Source of the DNA: Phocaeicola vulgatus ATCC 8482
GTDB lineage: Bacteria; Bacteroidota; Bacteroidia; Bacteroidales; Bacteroidaceae
DNA length: 64,000 nt
NCBI RefSeq assembly: GCF_000012825.1
Contig: NC_009614.1
Location: forward strand, 1,674,001-1,738,000
Reading direction: 5' to 3'
Below, piece after piece: positions 36,646 to 44,931 of the stretch. Every line of letters starts with the position of its first letter. Within the stretch, counting starts at the first letter, position 1. The notes below the pieces were generated by a model. It was not told the DNA's origin. It saw only the letters and a program-made list of their open reading frames with translations, and ran no database searches. The translations under genes and the position numbers were made by a program.

Positions 36646-37248
36646 ATGATGACATCTATACACGAATTGTTGCAGAAAGAGGCTCAGGCTGTTTTGAATA
36701 TTCCTATAACTGATGCTTATGAGAAAGCAGTGGAATTGATAGTTGAGCAAATACACCGTAAAAAAGGAAAGCTGGTGACTACCGGTATGGGTAAGGCCGG
36801 ACAGATAGCTATGAATATAGCTACGACTTTTTGCTCTACAGGTATTCCGGCAGTGTTTTTACATCCCAGCGAAGCCCAACATGGGGATTTGGGGATTTTG
36901 CAGGAGAATGATTTGCTGCTTCTGATTTCTAATTCAGGAAAAACCCGTGAAATTGTGGAACTGACACAACTTGCACATAATTTGAACCCAAATTTGAAAT
37001 ATATTGTTATTACCGGAAATGCGGATAGTCCATTGGCCCGGGAGTCTGATATTTGTTTATGCACCGGGCATCCTGATGAAGTGTGTGCTTTGGGTATGAC
37101 CCCCACAACTTCAACTACAGTTATGACCGTGATAGGTGATATTTTGGTAGTGGAAACCATGAAAAAGACCGGTTTTACCATCGAAGAGTATAGCAAACGC
37201 CATCATGGAGGGTACTTAGGTGAGCGTTCACGCGAGTTAAGTAAGTAA
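36646..37248 (+). CDS. SIS-domain sugar-phosphate isomerase (KpsF/GutQ-like)
   Basis: A 200-residue single SIS domain resembling D-arabinose-5-phosphate isomerases of the KpsF/GutQ group, which make the precursor of Kdo. GKLVTTGMGKAGQIAMNIATT (about 38-58, catalytic-site Lys included), the SEAQHGDLG segment near 77, LLISNSGKTREI near 95 and the SDICLCTGHPDEVCALGMTPT segment near 132-152 match the family. The C-terminal CBS pair of E. coli KdsD is absent, as in many Bacteroidetes. Located 17 bp after the LOG gene, likely same transcript, and followed by a long hairpin. Confidence 0.85.
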   Translation: MMTSIHELLQKEAQAVLNIPITDAYEKAVELIVEQIHRKKGKLVTTGMGKAGQIAMNIATTFCSTGIPAVFLHPSEAQHGDLGILQENDLLLLISNSGKTREIVELTQLAHNLNPNLKYIVITGNADSPLARESDICLCTGHPDEVCALGMTPTTSTTVMTVIGDILVVETMKKTGFTIEEYSKRHHGGYLGERSRELSK

Positions 37249-37256
37249 AATAAAAT

Positions 37257-37333
37257 AGAACCGGAACGCAAAGGACACAAATAATACAAATAAAATTTTA
37301 TTAAAGGATTTGTGTCCTTTGTGTTCCGGTTCT
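37257..37333. terminator. Long near-perfect hairpin between SIS and PfkB genes
   Basis: A 26-bp arm beginning AGAACCGGAAC (37257-37282) pairs with its reverse complement at 37308-37333 with a single G-U wobble. The loop is AT-rich. No T-run longer than a few bases follows, so it may act as a terminator for the SIS gene or as an mRNA processing/stability element for the kinase message. Confidence 0.7.
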
Positions 37334-37358
37334 ATGTATATAAATTGTAAATATAAAA

Positions 37359-38279
37359 ATGAGAAAAGTAATAGGTATAGGTGAAACCATTCTGGATATT
37401 CTTTTTAAAGATAGCCAACCTACGGCAGCTGTTCCCGGTGGCTCGGTTTTCAATGGAATTATTTCATTGGGGCGTTTGGGAGTCAATGTAACTTTTATCA
37501 GTGAAACGGGAAATGACAAAGTGGGCGATATCATTCTGAAGTTTATGCGAGAGAATGGAGTAAGCACAGATCATGTGAACGTGTTTCCTGAAGGAAAGTC
37601 ACCTGTGTCTTTAGCTTTTCTGAATGAACAGAATGATGCTGAATATCTTTTTTATAAAGATTATCCACGGTTGAGGCTGGATGTGACAATGCCTGAAATA
37701 CATCGGGATGACATTGTGATGATCGGCTCTTATTATGCTGTAACGCCTCAATTGCGTGATAAGGTGAAAGAACTGTTGGATAAAGCTCGTGAAAAAGGGG
37801 CTATCATTTATTATGACGTGAATTTCCGCAGTACTCACAAGAACGAGGCGATAAAGCTGCTTCCTGTTATTCTTGAGAATTTTGAATATGCTGATATCAT
37901 TCGCGGCTCCGTTGAGGATTTTGAGAATATGTTTGGTTTGACAGATGCGGATAAGGTTTATAAAAGTAAGATTGAATTTTATTGTCCGCATTTTATTTGC
38001 ACGCATGGTGGAAGAGGAATTCGCCTGTATACAAAGAATATAAAAAAGCATTATGAAGTGGATCCTTTGCAGACTGTCAGTACGGTGGGAGCCGGAGATA
38101 ATTTTAACGCCGGAGTAGTTTTCGGATTGCTAAAATATCGTATCCGCCGGGATGATTTGGATGAACTGTCGGAAGATGACTGGGACCATGTGATTCGTTG
38201 TGGAAAGGATTTCAGTGCCGATGTTTGTATGAGTTTGAATAATTCGATTTCAAAAGAGTTTGCTGCCGGTTACAGATAA
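37359..38279 (+). CDS. PfkB-family carbohydrate kinase (fructokinase-like)
   Basis: Ribokinase-like sugar kinase of 306 residues. The N-terminal IGETILDILF and VPGGSVFNGIISLGRLG (about 24-45) form the sugar-binding lid region, and the C-terminal signature STVGAGDNFNAGVVFGLL (near 240-258) contains the catalytic Asp of GAGD. IYYDVNFRSTHKNEA near 150 resembles the DPN..R motif of the family. Fructose is the usual guess for this group, but ribose, tagatose or other sugars cannot be excluded. It lies 25 bp past the hairpin and could be transcribed with the LOG and SIS genes by read-through. Confidence 0.85.
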   Translation: MRKVIGIGETILDILFKDSQPTAAVPGGSVFNGIISLGRLGVNVTFISETGNDKVGDIILKFMRENGVSTDHVNVFPEGKSPVSLAFLNEQNDAEYLFYKDYPRLRLDVTMPEIHRDDIVMIGSYYAVTPQLRDKVKELLDKAREKGAIIYYDVNFRSTHKNEAIKLLPVILENFEYADIIRGSVEDFENMFGLTDADKVYKSKIEFYCPHFICTHGGRGIRLYTKNIKKHYEVDPLQTVSTVGAGDNFNAGVVFGLLKYRIRRDDLDELSEDDWDHVIRCGKDFSADVCMSLNNSISKEFAAGYR

Positions 38280-38318
38280 ATCGGATAGCTCTCATTGTTT
38301 TAAACTCTTTTATTATGT

Positions 38319-39356
38319 ATGAGAACCTTTAAATTAATAGCAGGTCTTTCCTTTTTGCTGCTGATGGTTGCCTGTCAGGACAAAAAGCGGTCTTCGCAGA
38401 TTGAGGTAGCGGAGAATGAATCGAAATATGTGGTTTTGGCATATGTCACCTCATGGGGAGAAAGTACGCCTGATCCGGCATGTTTGACTCATATTAATTA
38501 TGCGTTCGGGCATGTTACAGATAATTTCAAAGGAATACGTATAGATAATGAACCACGTTTGCAAATGGTAGTGGGGCTGCGTGAAAAAAAACCGTCTTTG
38601 AAAGTTTTGCTGTCCGTAGGCGGGTGGGGAAGCAGTCGGTTTAGTGAGATGGCACAGACAGATAGTACACGTATGGCGTTTGCCGCAGATTGTAAACGGG
38701 TGATAGACCAGTTTGATTTGGACGGAATTGATATAGATTGGGAATATCCCGGTATAGGAACTGCCGGTGTATCTTTTTCGCCGGAAGATACTGATAACTT
38801 TTCTTTGTTGATGAAGGATATACGCCATGCTATCGGTAAAGACAAACTGCTGACCATTGCTACACAGGCAGGTGCCAAATATTACAACTTAAAGGCTGTC
38901 GAACCTTATGTGGATTATGTCAATATCATGACATACGATATGGAGGAATCTCCTAATCACCATTCGGCCTTGTACCGTTCGGAAATGACTGAGGAATGGT
39001 CTTGCGAGGATGCGGTTGCCGCCCATGTTGCCGCAGGTTTTCCTGTCGGACGCTTGGTATTGGGTATTCCGTTCTATGGGCATGGGACTAATGAAGCTCC
39101 AGAATTATTGGATTATCGTCATATTATCGTTTTGGATTCTTTACAGAGTTGTTGGGATAGTGCGGCACAAGTTCCTTATATGATAAATTCGCAAGGACAT
39201 GTGGTCGTTAATTATGAGAATGCCCAGTCCATCGCATTCAAGTGCCAGTTCCTGCATCAGAAAGGGATGCTGGGGGCTATGTACTGGGACTATGATAGCG
39301 ATGATGAAAAGGGTACATTACGCCATGCTGTCTATCAAGGTGTAATGAATCCTTGA
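38319..39356 (+). CDS. Glycoside hydrolase family 18 lipoprotein
   Basis: A 345-residue GH18 TIM-barrel enzyme acting on beta-1,4-linked N-acetylglucosamine (chitinase or endo-beta-N-acetylglucosaminidase type). Lipobox LLMVACQD places Cys near 19. The catalytic motif D-G-I-D-I-D-W-E is at 135-142 with Glu142 as acid. SVGGWG near 100, YVNIMTYDME near 205 and GAMYWDYDSDD near 322 are the other conserved strands. The surface or periplasmic location and single-gene context fit glycoprotein or chitin-oligomer processing; which one is undecided. Ends 10 bp from the convergent aminopeptidase. Confidence 0.92.
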   Translation: MRTFKLIAGLSFLLLMVACQDKKRSSQIEVAENESKYVVLAYVTSWGESTPDPACLTHINYAFGHVTDNFKGIRIDNEPRLQMVVGLREKKPSLKVLLSVGGWGSSRFSEMAQTDSTRMAFAADCKRVIDQFDLDGIDIDWEYPGIGTAGVSFSPEDTDNFSLLMKDIRHAIGKDKLLTIATQAGAKYYNLKAVEPYVDYVNIMTYDMEESPNHHSALYRSEMTEEWSCEDAVAAHVAAGFPVGRLVLGIPFYGHGTNEAPELLDYRHIIVLDSLQSCWDSAAQVPYMINSQGHVVVNYENAQSIAFKCQFLHQKGMLGAMYWDYDSDDEKGTLRHAVYQGVMNP

Positions 39357-39366
39357 TTCTTTCAGT

Positions 39367-41892
39367 TTATTTTTTCTTATCTGCATATTTTCTGTAAAGA
39401 GGATAAGCCGCTTGCAGTATTTTGTTTTTTAATAAAGGCGGATAGTCGGGATAAACCGATAAAAAAGCTTCTACTTCTTTGTAGGCCGCTTCGCTATCGT
39501 GATTCCTTAATAAAGCCCCGACCCAATTGCGAGGGAAAAAGATATCTCCGGTGCGTTGAACTTCTGTCAGTTTTTCCAATGCCGGACGGATATATTTCAC
39601 CGCATAATCTTGTCTTGTAGGATGATTCAGATAGCTTAAGGTTGTAGCTGCCCAAGGCTCAATCCTTCTGTTTTCCGCTTGCAATAAAGATCGGAATAAA
39701 CTGTCCAATTTTAAAGTATCGGCAGTCATCGCACGTGATATGAAATCGAATTGGCGTAGACGGTCCGGATTGTGGATGCGTTGGCGTTGTGTCTGAAGTA
39801 TTTCTTTTCCTTGCTCAGGTATGCGCAAGGCCAGTTCGTAGGCCAATGCAGTGTAATCTCTTTCATTTAATTGTTGGACTCTTTCGGTTTCCCATAAGGA
39901 ATAGAGGCACTGAATCATAGTCGGACTTGCTGCTTCTGTAATCAGAAGGCGTAATAACTGGATGCGACAAGAAGGAATCGGATGAGAATGGTTGAGTTTA
40001 TAAAGCTCATTTTCTATTTTATCACGTTCTGCCGAAGATATCTCTTGCAGAGGAGAGGACAGGTAATTGGTTAATGTTGAAGCTATCAACGGGTTCTTTT
40101 CACAATGTATTCCGTTGAGTAATGCATTCATCCATGCAGTATTCGGAATTCCTTTTGCTTGATAATTTTCATGCATCATCATTAAAACTGCCTGTCGGGT
40201 TGTTTCATTGTCTATTTCTTGCCAATGTTCCAGCAGCCAATGGAGACTGTTGTTGTCAGGAACAAACAAACCATATCCTCTCCCGTCCGTATTGGGCAGA
40301 ATACGGGTGGGGGTAAAGGGTAACGTAATACGGCATAAGCTGTCTGTCAGACTGGCTTCTATCGTTGTGTCCCTTGTTCCGCAAAGGGTGATATTGAATT
40401 TTTGAGGCCAGTTTAATCCTCTTTGATATGGATCTTGCTGATGTATGGTCAACTGTTTGTCTGATATTTCGAATTTGATTATCGGCATTCCTTTTTGGTT
40501 TACCCATACATCGCTGAAAGCGGCTAGATCTTGCTCTGTTTTACTGTCTAGAATTTGTATCAAGTCATCCCAAGTAGCGTTGGCGTAAGCGTAAGTTTTT
40601 AAATATTCTTGAATCCCTTCCCGAAATGCTTCTTTTCCCATTGATTCCACCAGTTTTACCATCATGACAGGAGCTTTGTTATAAATGATCTGTCCATAAA
40701 TTAATCCTGCATTTTGAAGGTTATCTAGCGGTTGCCGGATAGCAGTGGTTCCGGGTGTACGGTCTTCTGACAAGGATGCGGCTGTATAAGTCTTCATCCA
40801 ATTCAGCTGGTGATTGACTTGCGGGAATAATGGTTCGGTAATCAGAGCTGCAAAATAATTGGCGAATACCTCTTTAGTCCAGACATCATCAAACCAGTTC
40901 ATCGTTACTAAATCTCCGAACCACATGTGGGCGGTTTCGTGGGCGATTAATTGGGTTCGGCGAAGTTCTTCATCCGGAGTGGGATTTTCGCTTAGGAACA
41001 TTTGCGTGTCATTATATAAGGTGGCGCCTGTGTGCTCCATACCTCCATATTGGAATCCCGGCAAGATAATAAAATCGTATTTGGCAAAAGGATAGGGAAC
41101 ATTGGTATATTCTTCCAGCCAGTTCAGCGAAGCGGTCACTTGTTTGAAGATGGTATCTAATTGAGCTACTTTTTTAGAATCTGTTTCGCGGTAATATGCT
41201 GAGATTTTCCGGTTACCTTCTATATATTCTTGATGTTCTAATTTACCGGTGACAAAGGAAAAAAGATAAGTGCTTAATGGTTCAGTTGGGGCAAAAGTTA
41301 CTGTTTTGCAGTTGCCTTTTGTTTCTTCTTTAGTAATATAGGTATTGGAAACAGCTTTCCATTCTGTTGGTATATCCAGTCGTAAGGAAAATGTGGCTTT
41401 CAGATTCGGCTGTTCGAAACAAGGGAATAAGGTACGGGCACGGTCTGGCACTAATAGCGTATACAGAAATTCATCATTTCTGTTTAGCGACTGGTTTCCG
41501 GCAATAAATTTGATCGTGATATTATTTTTTCCTTCTACTATGTTTTTTTCAGGTAGGATGATGTGCTCGTTATGGAATTCATAACGGGCAGTTTGTCCAT
41601 TGACGGATACCGATTTTATTTTTTCAGGCTTTTCTCTGAAGTCGAGAATAATTTCTTGCGGTGCATCCAGATTAAATTCAATGGTAATCTCTCCATTTAC
41701 CGGTACTGATTTCTGTTCAGGAATGGAGAAATATAGCTTATACTTCAACTCCTTAATCTCCTGTTTGCGCAGTGTTGCCAGTTCTTGCGATACGCCCTCG
41801 TCGTAGAAACGAGGATTGCTTGTGGTCTGTTGGCAACTGCATAATAATAAGCTGCACATGAAAATAAGATATCCGATATATGTTTTCATCAT
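39367..41892 (-). CDS. M1-family zinc aminopeptidase, lipoprotein
   Basis: An 841-residue exported aminopeptidase with lipobox LLLCSCQQ (Cys near 20). The zinc site HETAH is near 314-318 with the third ligand Glu in VWTKEVFANYFAAL about 19 residues later. The substrate-anchoring GAMEN motif reads GGMEHTGA, a common variant. The catalytic Tyr is probably in the AGLIYGQIIYNKAP segment. It cleaves N-terminal residues from peptides, likely in the periplasm. Its ATG follows the mnmA stop with no gap, so it is the third gene of the EFR1-mnmA-M1 operon. Confidence 0.93.
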   Translation of the reverse strand: MMKTYIGYLIFMCSLLLCSCQQTTSNPRFYDEGVSQELATLRKQEIKELKYKLYFSIPEQKSVPVNGEITIEFNLDAPQEIILDFREKPEKIKSVSVNGQTARYEFHNEHIILPEKNIVEGKNNITIKFIAGNQSLNRNDEFLYTLLVPDRARTLFPCFEQPNLKATFSLRLDIPTEWKAVSNTYITKEETKGNCKTVTFAPTEPLSTYLFSFVTGKLEHQEYIEGNRKISAYYRETDSKKVAQLDTIFKQVTASLNWLEEYTNVPYPFAKYDFIILPGFQYGGMEHTGATLYNDTQMFLSENPTPDEELRRTQLIAHETAHMWFGDLVTMNWFDDVWTKEVFANYFAALITEPLFPQVNHQLNWMKTYTAASLSEDRTPGTTAIRQPLDNLQNAGLIYGQIIYNKAPVMMVKLVESMGKEAFREGIQEYLKTYAYANATWDDLIQILDSKTEQDLAAFSDVWVNQKGMPIIKFEISDKQLTIHQQDPYQRGLNWPQKFNITLCGTRDTTIEASLTDSLCRITLPFTPTRILPNTDGRGYGLFVPDNNSLHWLLEHWQEIDNETTRQAVLMMMHENYQAKGIPNTAWMNALLNGIHCEKNPLIASTLTNYLSSPLQEISSAERDKIENELYKLNHSHPIPSCRIQLLRLLITEAASPTMIQCLYSLWETERVQQLNERDYTALAYELALRIPEQGKEILQTQRQRIHNPDRLRQFDFISRAMTADTLKLDSLFRSLLQAENRRIEPWAATTLSYLNHPTRQDYAVKYIRPALEKLTEVQRTGDIFFPRNWVGALLRNHDSEAAYKEVEAFLSVYPDYPPLLKNKILQAAYPLYRKYADKKK

Positions 41893-43020
41893 CTAAAATT
41901 TATCTTGGTTATCTGCGGCAATTTTTCGGATGCCGCGCTGTGAAGCTATGAATGCACCTCCCAATACTCGTTTCCCCTCGTAAAAAACGGCTGATTGTCC
42001 GGGAGCGATGGCGGATGCTTCGGAAAGGAAACGGACCAATAGTTGTTTTTCATCTAATACGAGCACTTGACACGGAATAGGCTTGCTGCGATAGCGGATA
42101 CGTACTGACAAGTCCTTGCATTGCAGTAAATCCTGCATTTCTGTGATATGATAGTCCTCTACCAACATATATTCTGCTTTAAGTTCCTCGGCATCTCCTA
42201 ACATGACTGTATTCTTTTCTGCATTGATGCGTAGTACGTATGCTGGATGCCCCAAAGCGATTTCCAATCCTTTCCGTTGGCCTATTGTATAATAAGGAAA
42301 GCCTTTGTGCTGACCTATCTTGACTCCTTTACTATTTACAAACCATCCCGGTCCTACTTGGGTGTCAATATCCGGGCATTGCGAACGCAGAAAGTTTCGG
42401 TAATCCCCTTCTATAAAGCAGATTTCCATACTTTCACCTCCACGGGCTTTCGCTTCGAATCCTTTTTGTCGGAGATATTCCCGTACCTCCTGCTTGGTAT
42501 AAGTTCCCAGTGGAAAGAGAAAACGTTGAAGTATCTCCTGAGGAAGTTTCCATAGAAAATAGGATTGGTCTTTTGTCTGGTCATCTCCCGCTACTATATA
42601 CAGTTTTCCCTTCCGTTCTTCCAGTCTGCAATAATGCCCGGTAGAGATATGGGCGCAATTCGTTTGGTCTGCCCATTCACAGAGAATTCGCTCTTTGAAT
42701 AGCGGATTGCAAAGGACACAAGGATTGGGAGTTCTTCCTTGCATATACTCATCTATGAAGTGTTTTACAATAATCTGTTTGAACTCTTTCCTCACATCAG
42801 CTACATGGTGTTCTATTCCCAACCGTTCTGCCAAGGCCCTTGCTTCCAGTACATCATCAGGTTCATCTTGACCGGGGGTGGAAAAGCGGGAAGGGACATC
42901 CCACGTTCTCATGGTAACTCCTACCACTTCATATCCTTGTTCTTGCAGCATGATGCACGTGGCGGAGCTGTCTATTCCGCCACTCATTCCTACCAGGACT
43001 CTTTTATCTCTGTTATTCAT
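41893..43020 (-). CDS. mnmA: tRNA 2-thiouridine(34) synthase MnmA
   Basis: MnmA adenylates and thiolates U34 of tRNA-Lys, -Glu and -Gln. The 375-residue protein has the PP-loop MSGGIDSSA (12-20), the first catalytic cysteine in TPNPCVLCN (Cys101, with Cys104 next), and the second in [11 protein letters not shown] near 202. [18 protein letters not shown] near 225-242 and the C-terminal RIRYRSKP beta-domain follow. Full length. It overlaps the ferredoxin gene stop by one base and abuts the aminopeptidase start. Iron-sulfur protein and thiolase in one operon may be functionally linked, which is speculative. Confidence 0.94.
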   Translation of the reverse strand: MNNRDKRVLVGMSGGIDSSATCIMLQEQGYEVVGVTMRTWDVPSRFSTPGQDEPDDVLEARALAERLGIEHHVADVRKEFKQIIVKHFIDEYMQGRTPNPCVLCNPLFKERILCEWADQTNCAHISTGHYCRLEERKGKLYIVAGDDQTKDQSYFLWKLPQEILQRFLFPLGTYTKQEVREYLRQKGFEAKARGGESMEICFIEGDYRNFLRSQCPDIDTQVGPGWFVNSKGVKIGQHKGFPYYTIGQRKGLEIALGHPAYVLRINAEKNTVMLGDAEELKAEYMLVEDYHITEMQDLLQCKDLSVRIRYRSKPIPCQVLVLDEKQLLVRFLSEASAIAPGQSAVFYEGKRVLGGAFIASQRGIRKIAADNQDKF

Positions 43021-43799
43021 TATATAAATAGTTCAGGTTCACGGCGTGCCGCACATTTTTGGTGTAGCATGGGGGTGTAAGGAGTATCAAAAACTCGTGC
43101 ACCATTAGGGCATTCTTTTACGCAAGCGCAGCACTTGATGCATTTGGTAATCTCTGTTTCTATTTTTCCTTCATCGCTTAAAGCAATGGCATGAGTAGGA
43201 CATACTTCGATGCATTCGCCACAGGCGAAGCATTCTTCAGTGCAGACTGGAGCGGCAGGAGTAGAGGGGCCAACAAAGCGATAAGGTATGTTTCCTTTTA
43301 GGTAAAAATCGGATAATGTTTCATCCTTCTCCAGTTTTGTCAGACAGTCTTTTCCAAATTGTTCCGCAATCTGTAAATCGGTAACATCCGGACGGCCTTC
43401 TGCAATGGGCATATTAGGACGGCTGTAGCTGTGTTCACCAATAAAGGCACCGGCAGCCAGTGGGGTGAATCCCAATTGAATAGTTTCATCTCTCAATTCG
43501 ACCAGTGCATCTTCGTAATCGCGGTTACCATATACAGCGACTAAGATAGCCGGAGCATTGTTGCCTTTTAATCTTCGTAGCCGTTGCAATGCTATTGGGG
43601 CTACCCTGCCTGCATACACAGGAACTGCAATGATCGTGATAGAATCTTTGATTTCTATCGGGCTACTATTCTCATCCGTAGTGAGATCTATTTCTATTCT
43701 TCTGCCCATACCTATACTTTCTCCGATGGCACGGGCTATTTTCGCAGACGTATGTGTAGGCGAAAAAAATACGATGTGATTGCTTGTATATGTTTTCAT
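43020..43799 (-). CDS. EFR1-family ferredoxin with flavodoxin-like domain
   Basis: A 259-residue two-domain redox protein. Residues about 1-170 form a flavodoxin-like FMN domain ([15 protein letters not shown] near 12-26; [32 protein letters not shown]). The C-terminus carries two 4Fe-4S clusters, [16 protein letters not shown] and [15 protein letters not shown] (about 190-232). Such EFR1 proteins are presumed electron carriers in anaerobes; the partner is unknown. First gene of the operon with mnmA and the M1 peptidase, with a -7 box at 43805. Confidence 0.9.
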   Translation of the reverse strand: MKTYTSNHIVFFSPTHTSAKIARAIGESIGMGRRIEIDLTTDENSSPIEIKDSITIIAVPVYAGRVAPIALQRLRRLKGNNAPAILVAVYGNRDYEDALVELRDETIQLGFTPLAAGAFIGEHSYSRPNMPIAEGRPDVTDLQIAEQFGKDCLTKLEKDETLSDFYLKGNIPYRFVGPSTPAAPVCTEECFACGECIEVCPTHAIALSDEGKIETEITKCIKCCACVKECPNGARVFDTPYTPMLHQKCAARREPELFI

Positions 43800-43804
43800 A
43801 AACG

Positions 43805-43812
43805 CAAATATA
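43805..43812 (-). promoter_or_regulatory. -7 box of the EFR1-mnmA-M1 operon
   Basis: CAAATATA on the plus strand reads TATATTTG on the minus strand and lies just upstream of the EFR1 start. Confidence 0.5.
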
Positions 43813-44391
43813 GTGACTTTTGTCCAAAGGTAGCCAAATATATAGATAAGATGTGTAAAGGTGATAAAAATTGTCTTTATATGAATGTAAAAAATGATTA
43901 TTAAATATCTTTTTTTCTATTTTAGTTAATAGAAGTGATACGGTAAGCTATATTAGTTAAAATGTATTTAGGGGTGAACAAAAAAAATCCCATGTTTAGG
44001 GAGTTTGAATAATTCTTAATTAGAAAATGAATGACATATTTATATTGGATTATTTTGTTCTTTTCTGGTTTGTTTTGTTGAATAAAGGGATAATTTACAA
44101 GTTCTGGATTCCGCTTTATAGAGACTAAGCTATATTTTGACTGTTATAAGTTTAACTTCTTCGGCGTACTTATGCTATTATATTAAGGTGTATAGTGAAA
44201 GTAATGTCTTGTTTTAATAGGTCTATGGGGCTTTCTATGGTTGTTTGTAAGGTAAAGAATATAGAGATATTCCTATTTCTTAAAATATTCCTGTATTTTA
44301 TAAAGATTTTTAGTGGAAAGTCTTGCAGAATAGAGTAAAATGGGTACTTTTGTCCGATGAAATTATGGCTATTATAGAAACTGACTAAAAT
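43813..44391. other. AT-rich intergenic region upstream of the surface-protein switch
   Basis: About 580 bp without a credible gene, very AT-rich, between the EFR1 promoter and the regulator at 44392. The only clear element is the promoter at 44323-44352. The length is unusual for this window and may hold binding sites for the regulator; no repeats were recognised. Confidence 0.5.
44323..44352 (+). promoter_or_regulatory. Fixed promoter of the invertible regulator/surface-protein cassette
   Basis: TTG at 44323-44325 and TACTTTTG at 44345-44352 are 19 bp apart, a good -33/-7 pair. It lies outside the 62-bp inverted repeat, so it stays in place when the segment inverts. No comparable promoter precedes the second cassette at 61628-61689. 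Confidence 0.75.
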
Positions 44392-44883
44392 ATGGATGCT
44401 CTATTTCAAACGCAAAGCAATGAGCTTTCTACTACAACGCAGAAAGAAAAGCTGTTTAAAGATGCAGAACGGCAGTGGAATACACTGTCTACCGAGAAAG
44501 GAGCGCCCGGAAGAAAAGTTGATTTTGAGATCTATAAAAGCATTTTGTATAACCTAGAAATCAGAAAAGTATATTTGGATTCAAAACTCTCTTTAGAAAA
44601 GTTTAGTTCAATAGTCGGCACGAATACGACCTACCTGAGTAATGCGGTGAACAACTACTTCGGATGCAATTTCAAGCAGCTCCTTAACAAGTATCGTGTT
44701 GAGTATGCAAAGTCCTTATTACTAGAGGGTACGTATTCAGCCAGTTCTCTTTTTAGGAAGTGTGGTTTTGCATCCCAAAGTGTTTTTTATGCCGCATTTC
44801 ATAAAATTGTAGGCGCATCTCCCTTGCAGTTCCTATATAAAGCACCATCCGGACACAGAAAAAGATTTAAAGTCCTTTTATAA
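44392..44883 (+). CDS. AraC-like regulator, expressed copy of the switch
   Basis: A 163-residue protein with an uncharacterised N-terminus (1-60) and an AraC-type double helix-turn-helix: first helix-turn-helix about 66-100 (LEKFSSIVGTNTTYLSNAV), second about 115-150 (SASSLFRKCGFASQSVFYAAF). Codons 75-96 coincide with the 62-bp inverted repeat shared with the headless copy at 61431. Recombination there would keep residues 1-85 or so and replace the rest, in frame. It precedes the surface-protein gene by 48 bp and is driven by the fixed promoter at 44323. It probably controls its own operon; this is inferred. Confidence 0.85.
   Translation: MDALFQTQSNELSTTTQKEKLFKDAERQWNTLSTEKGAPGRKVDFEIYKSILYNLEIRKVYLDSKLSLEKFSSIVGTNTTYLSNAVNNYFGCNFKQLLNKYRVEYAKSLLLEGTYSASSLFRKCGFASQSVFYAAFHKIVGASPLQFLYKAPSGHRKRFKVLL
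44616..44677 (+). repeat. Left copy of the 62-bp inverted repeat (recombination site candidate)
   Basis: Starts CGGCACGAATACG and ends CAATTTCAAGC. It is identical, base for base, to the reverse complement of 61628-61689. Flanking sequence differs immediately on both sides: upstream completely, downstream within two bases although the protein remains homologous. Such a sharp perfect block inside diverged homologous genes indicates recent exchange or a maintained recombination site. Confidence 0.9.
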
Positions 44884-44900
44884 CAATAACATTTTGAGTT

Positions 44901-44920
44901 TTTAAATTTATAAATTTAAA
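44901..44920. promoter_or_regulatory. 20-bp perfect palindrome in the leader of surface-protein gene A
   Basis: TTTAAATTTA followed by its exact reverse complement. The same palindrome lies at 61381-61400 before gene B, within about 95 bp of near-identical sequence running from the end of the regulator into the signal-peptide codons. It could be an operator for the regulator or a leader structure for an abundant message. Confidence 0.6.
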
Positions 44921-44931
44921 GTTTTTCTATT

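Noticed and set aside
44616-44677. Simple gene duplication as the only explanation for the 62-bp identity
   Set aside because: The regulator copies have diverged strongly right outside the repeat, so identity confined to 62 bp indicates a maintained exchange site. Gene conversion remains possible.
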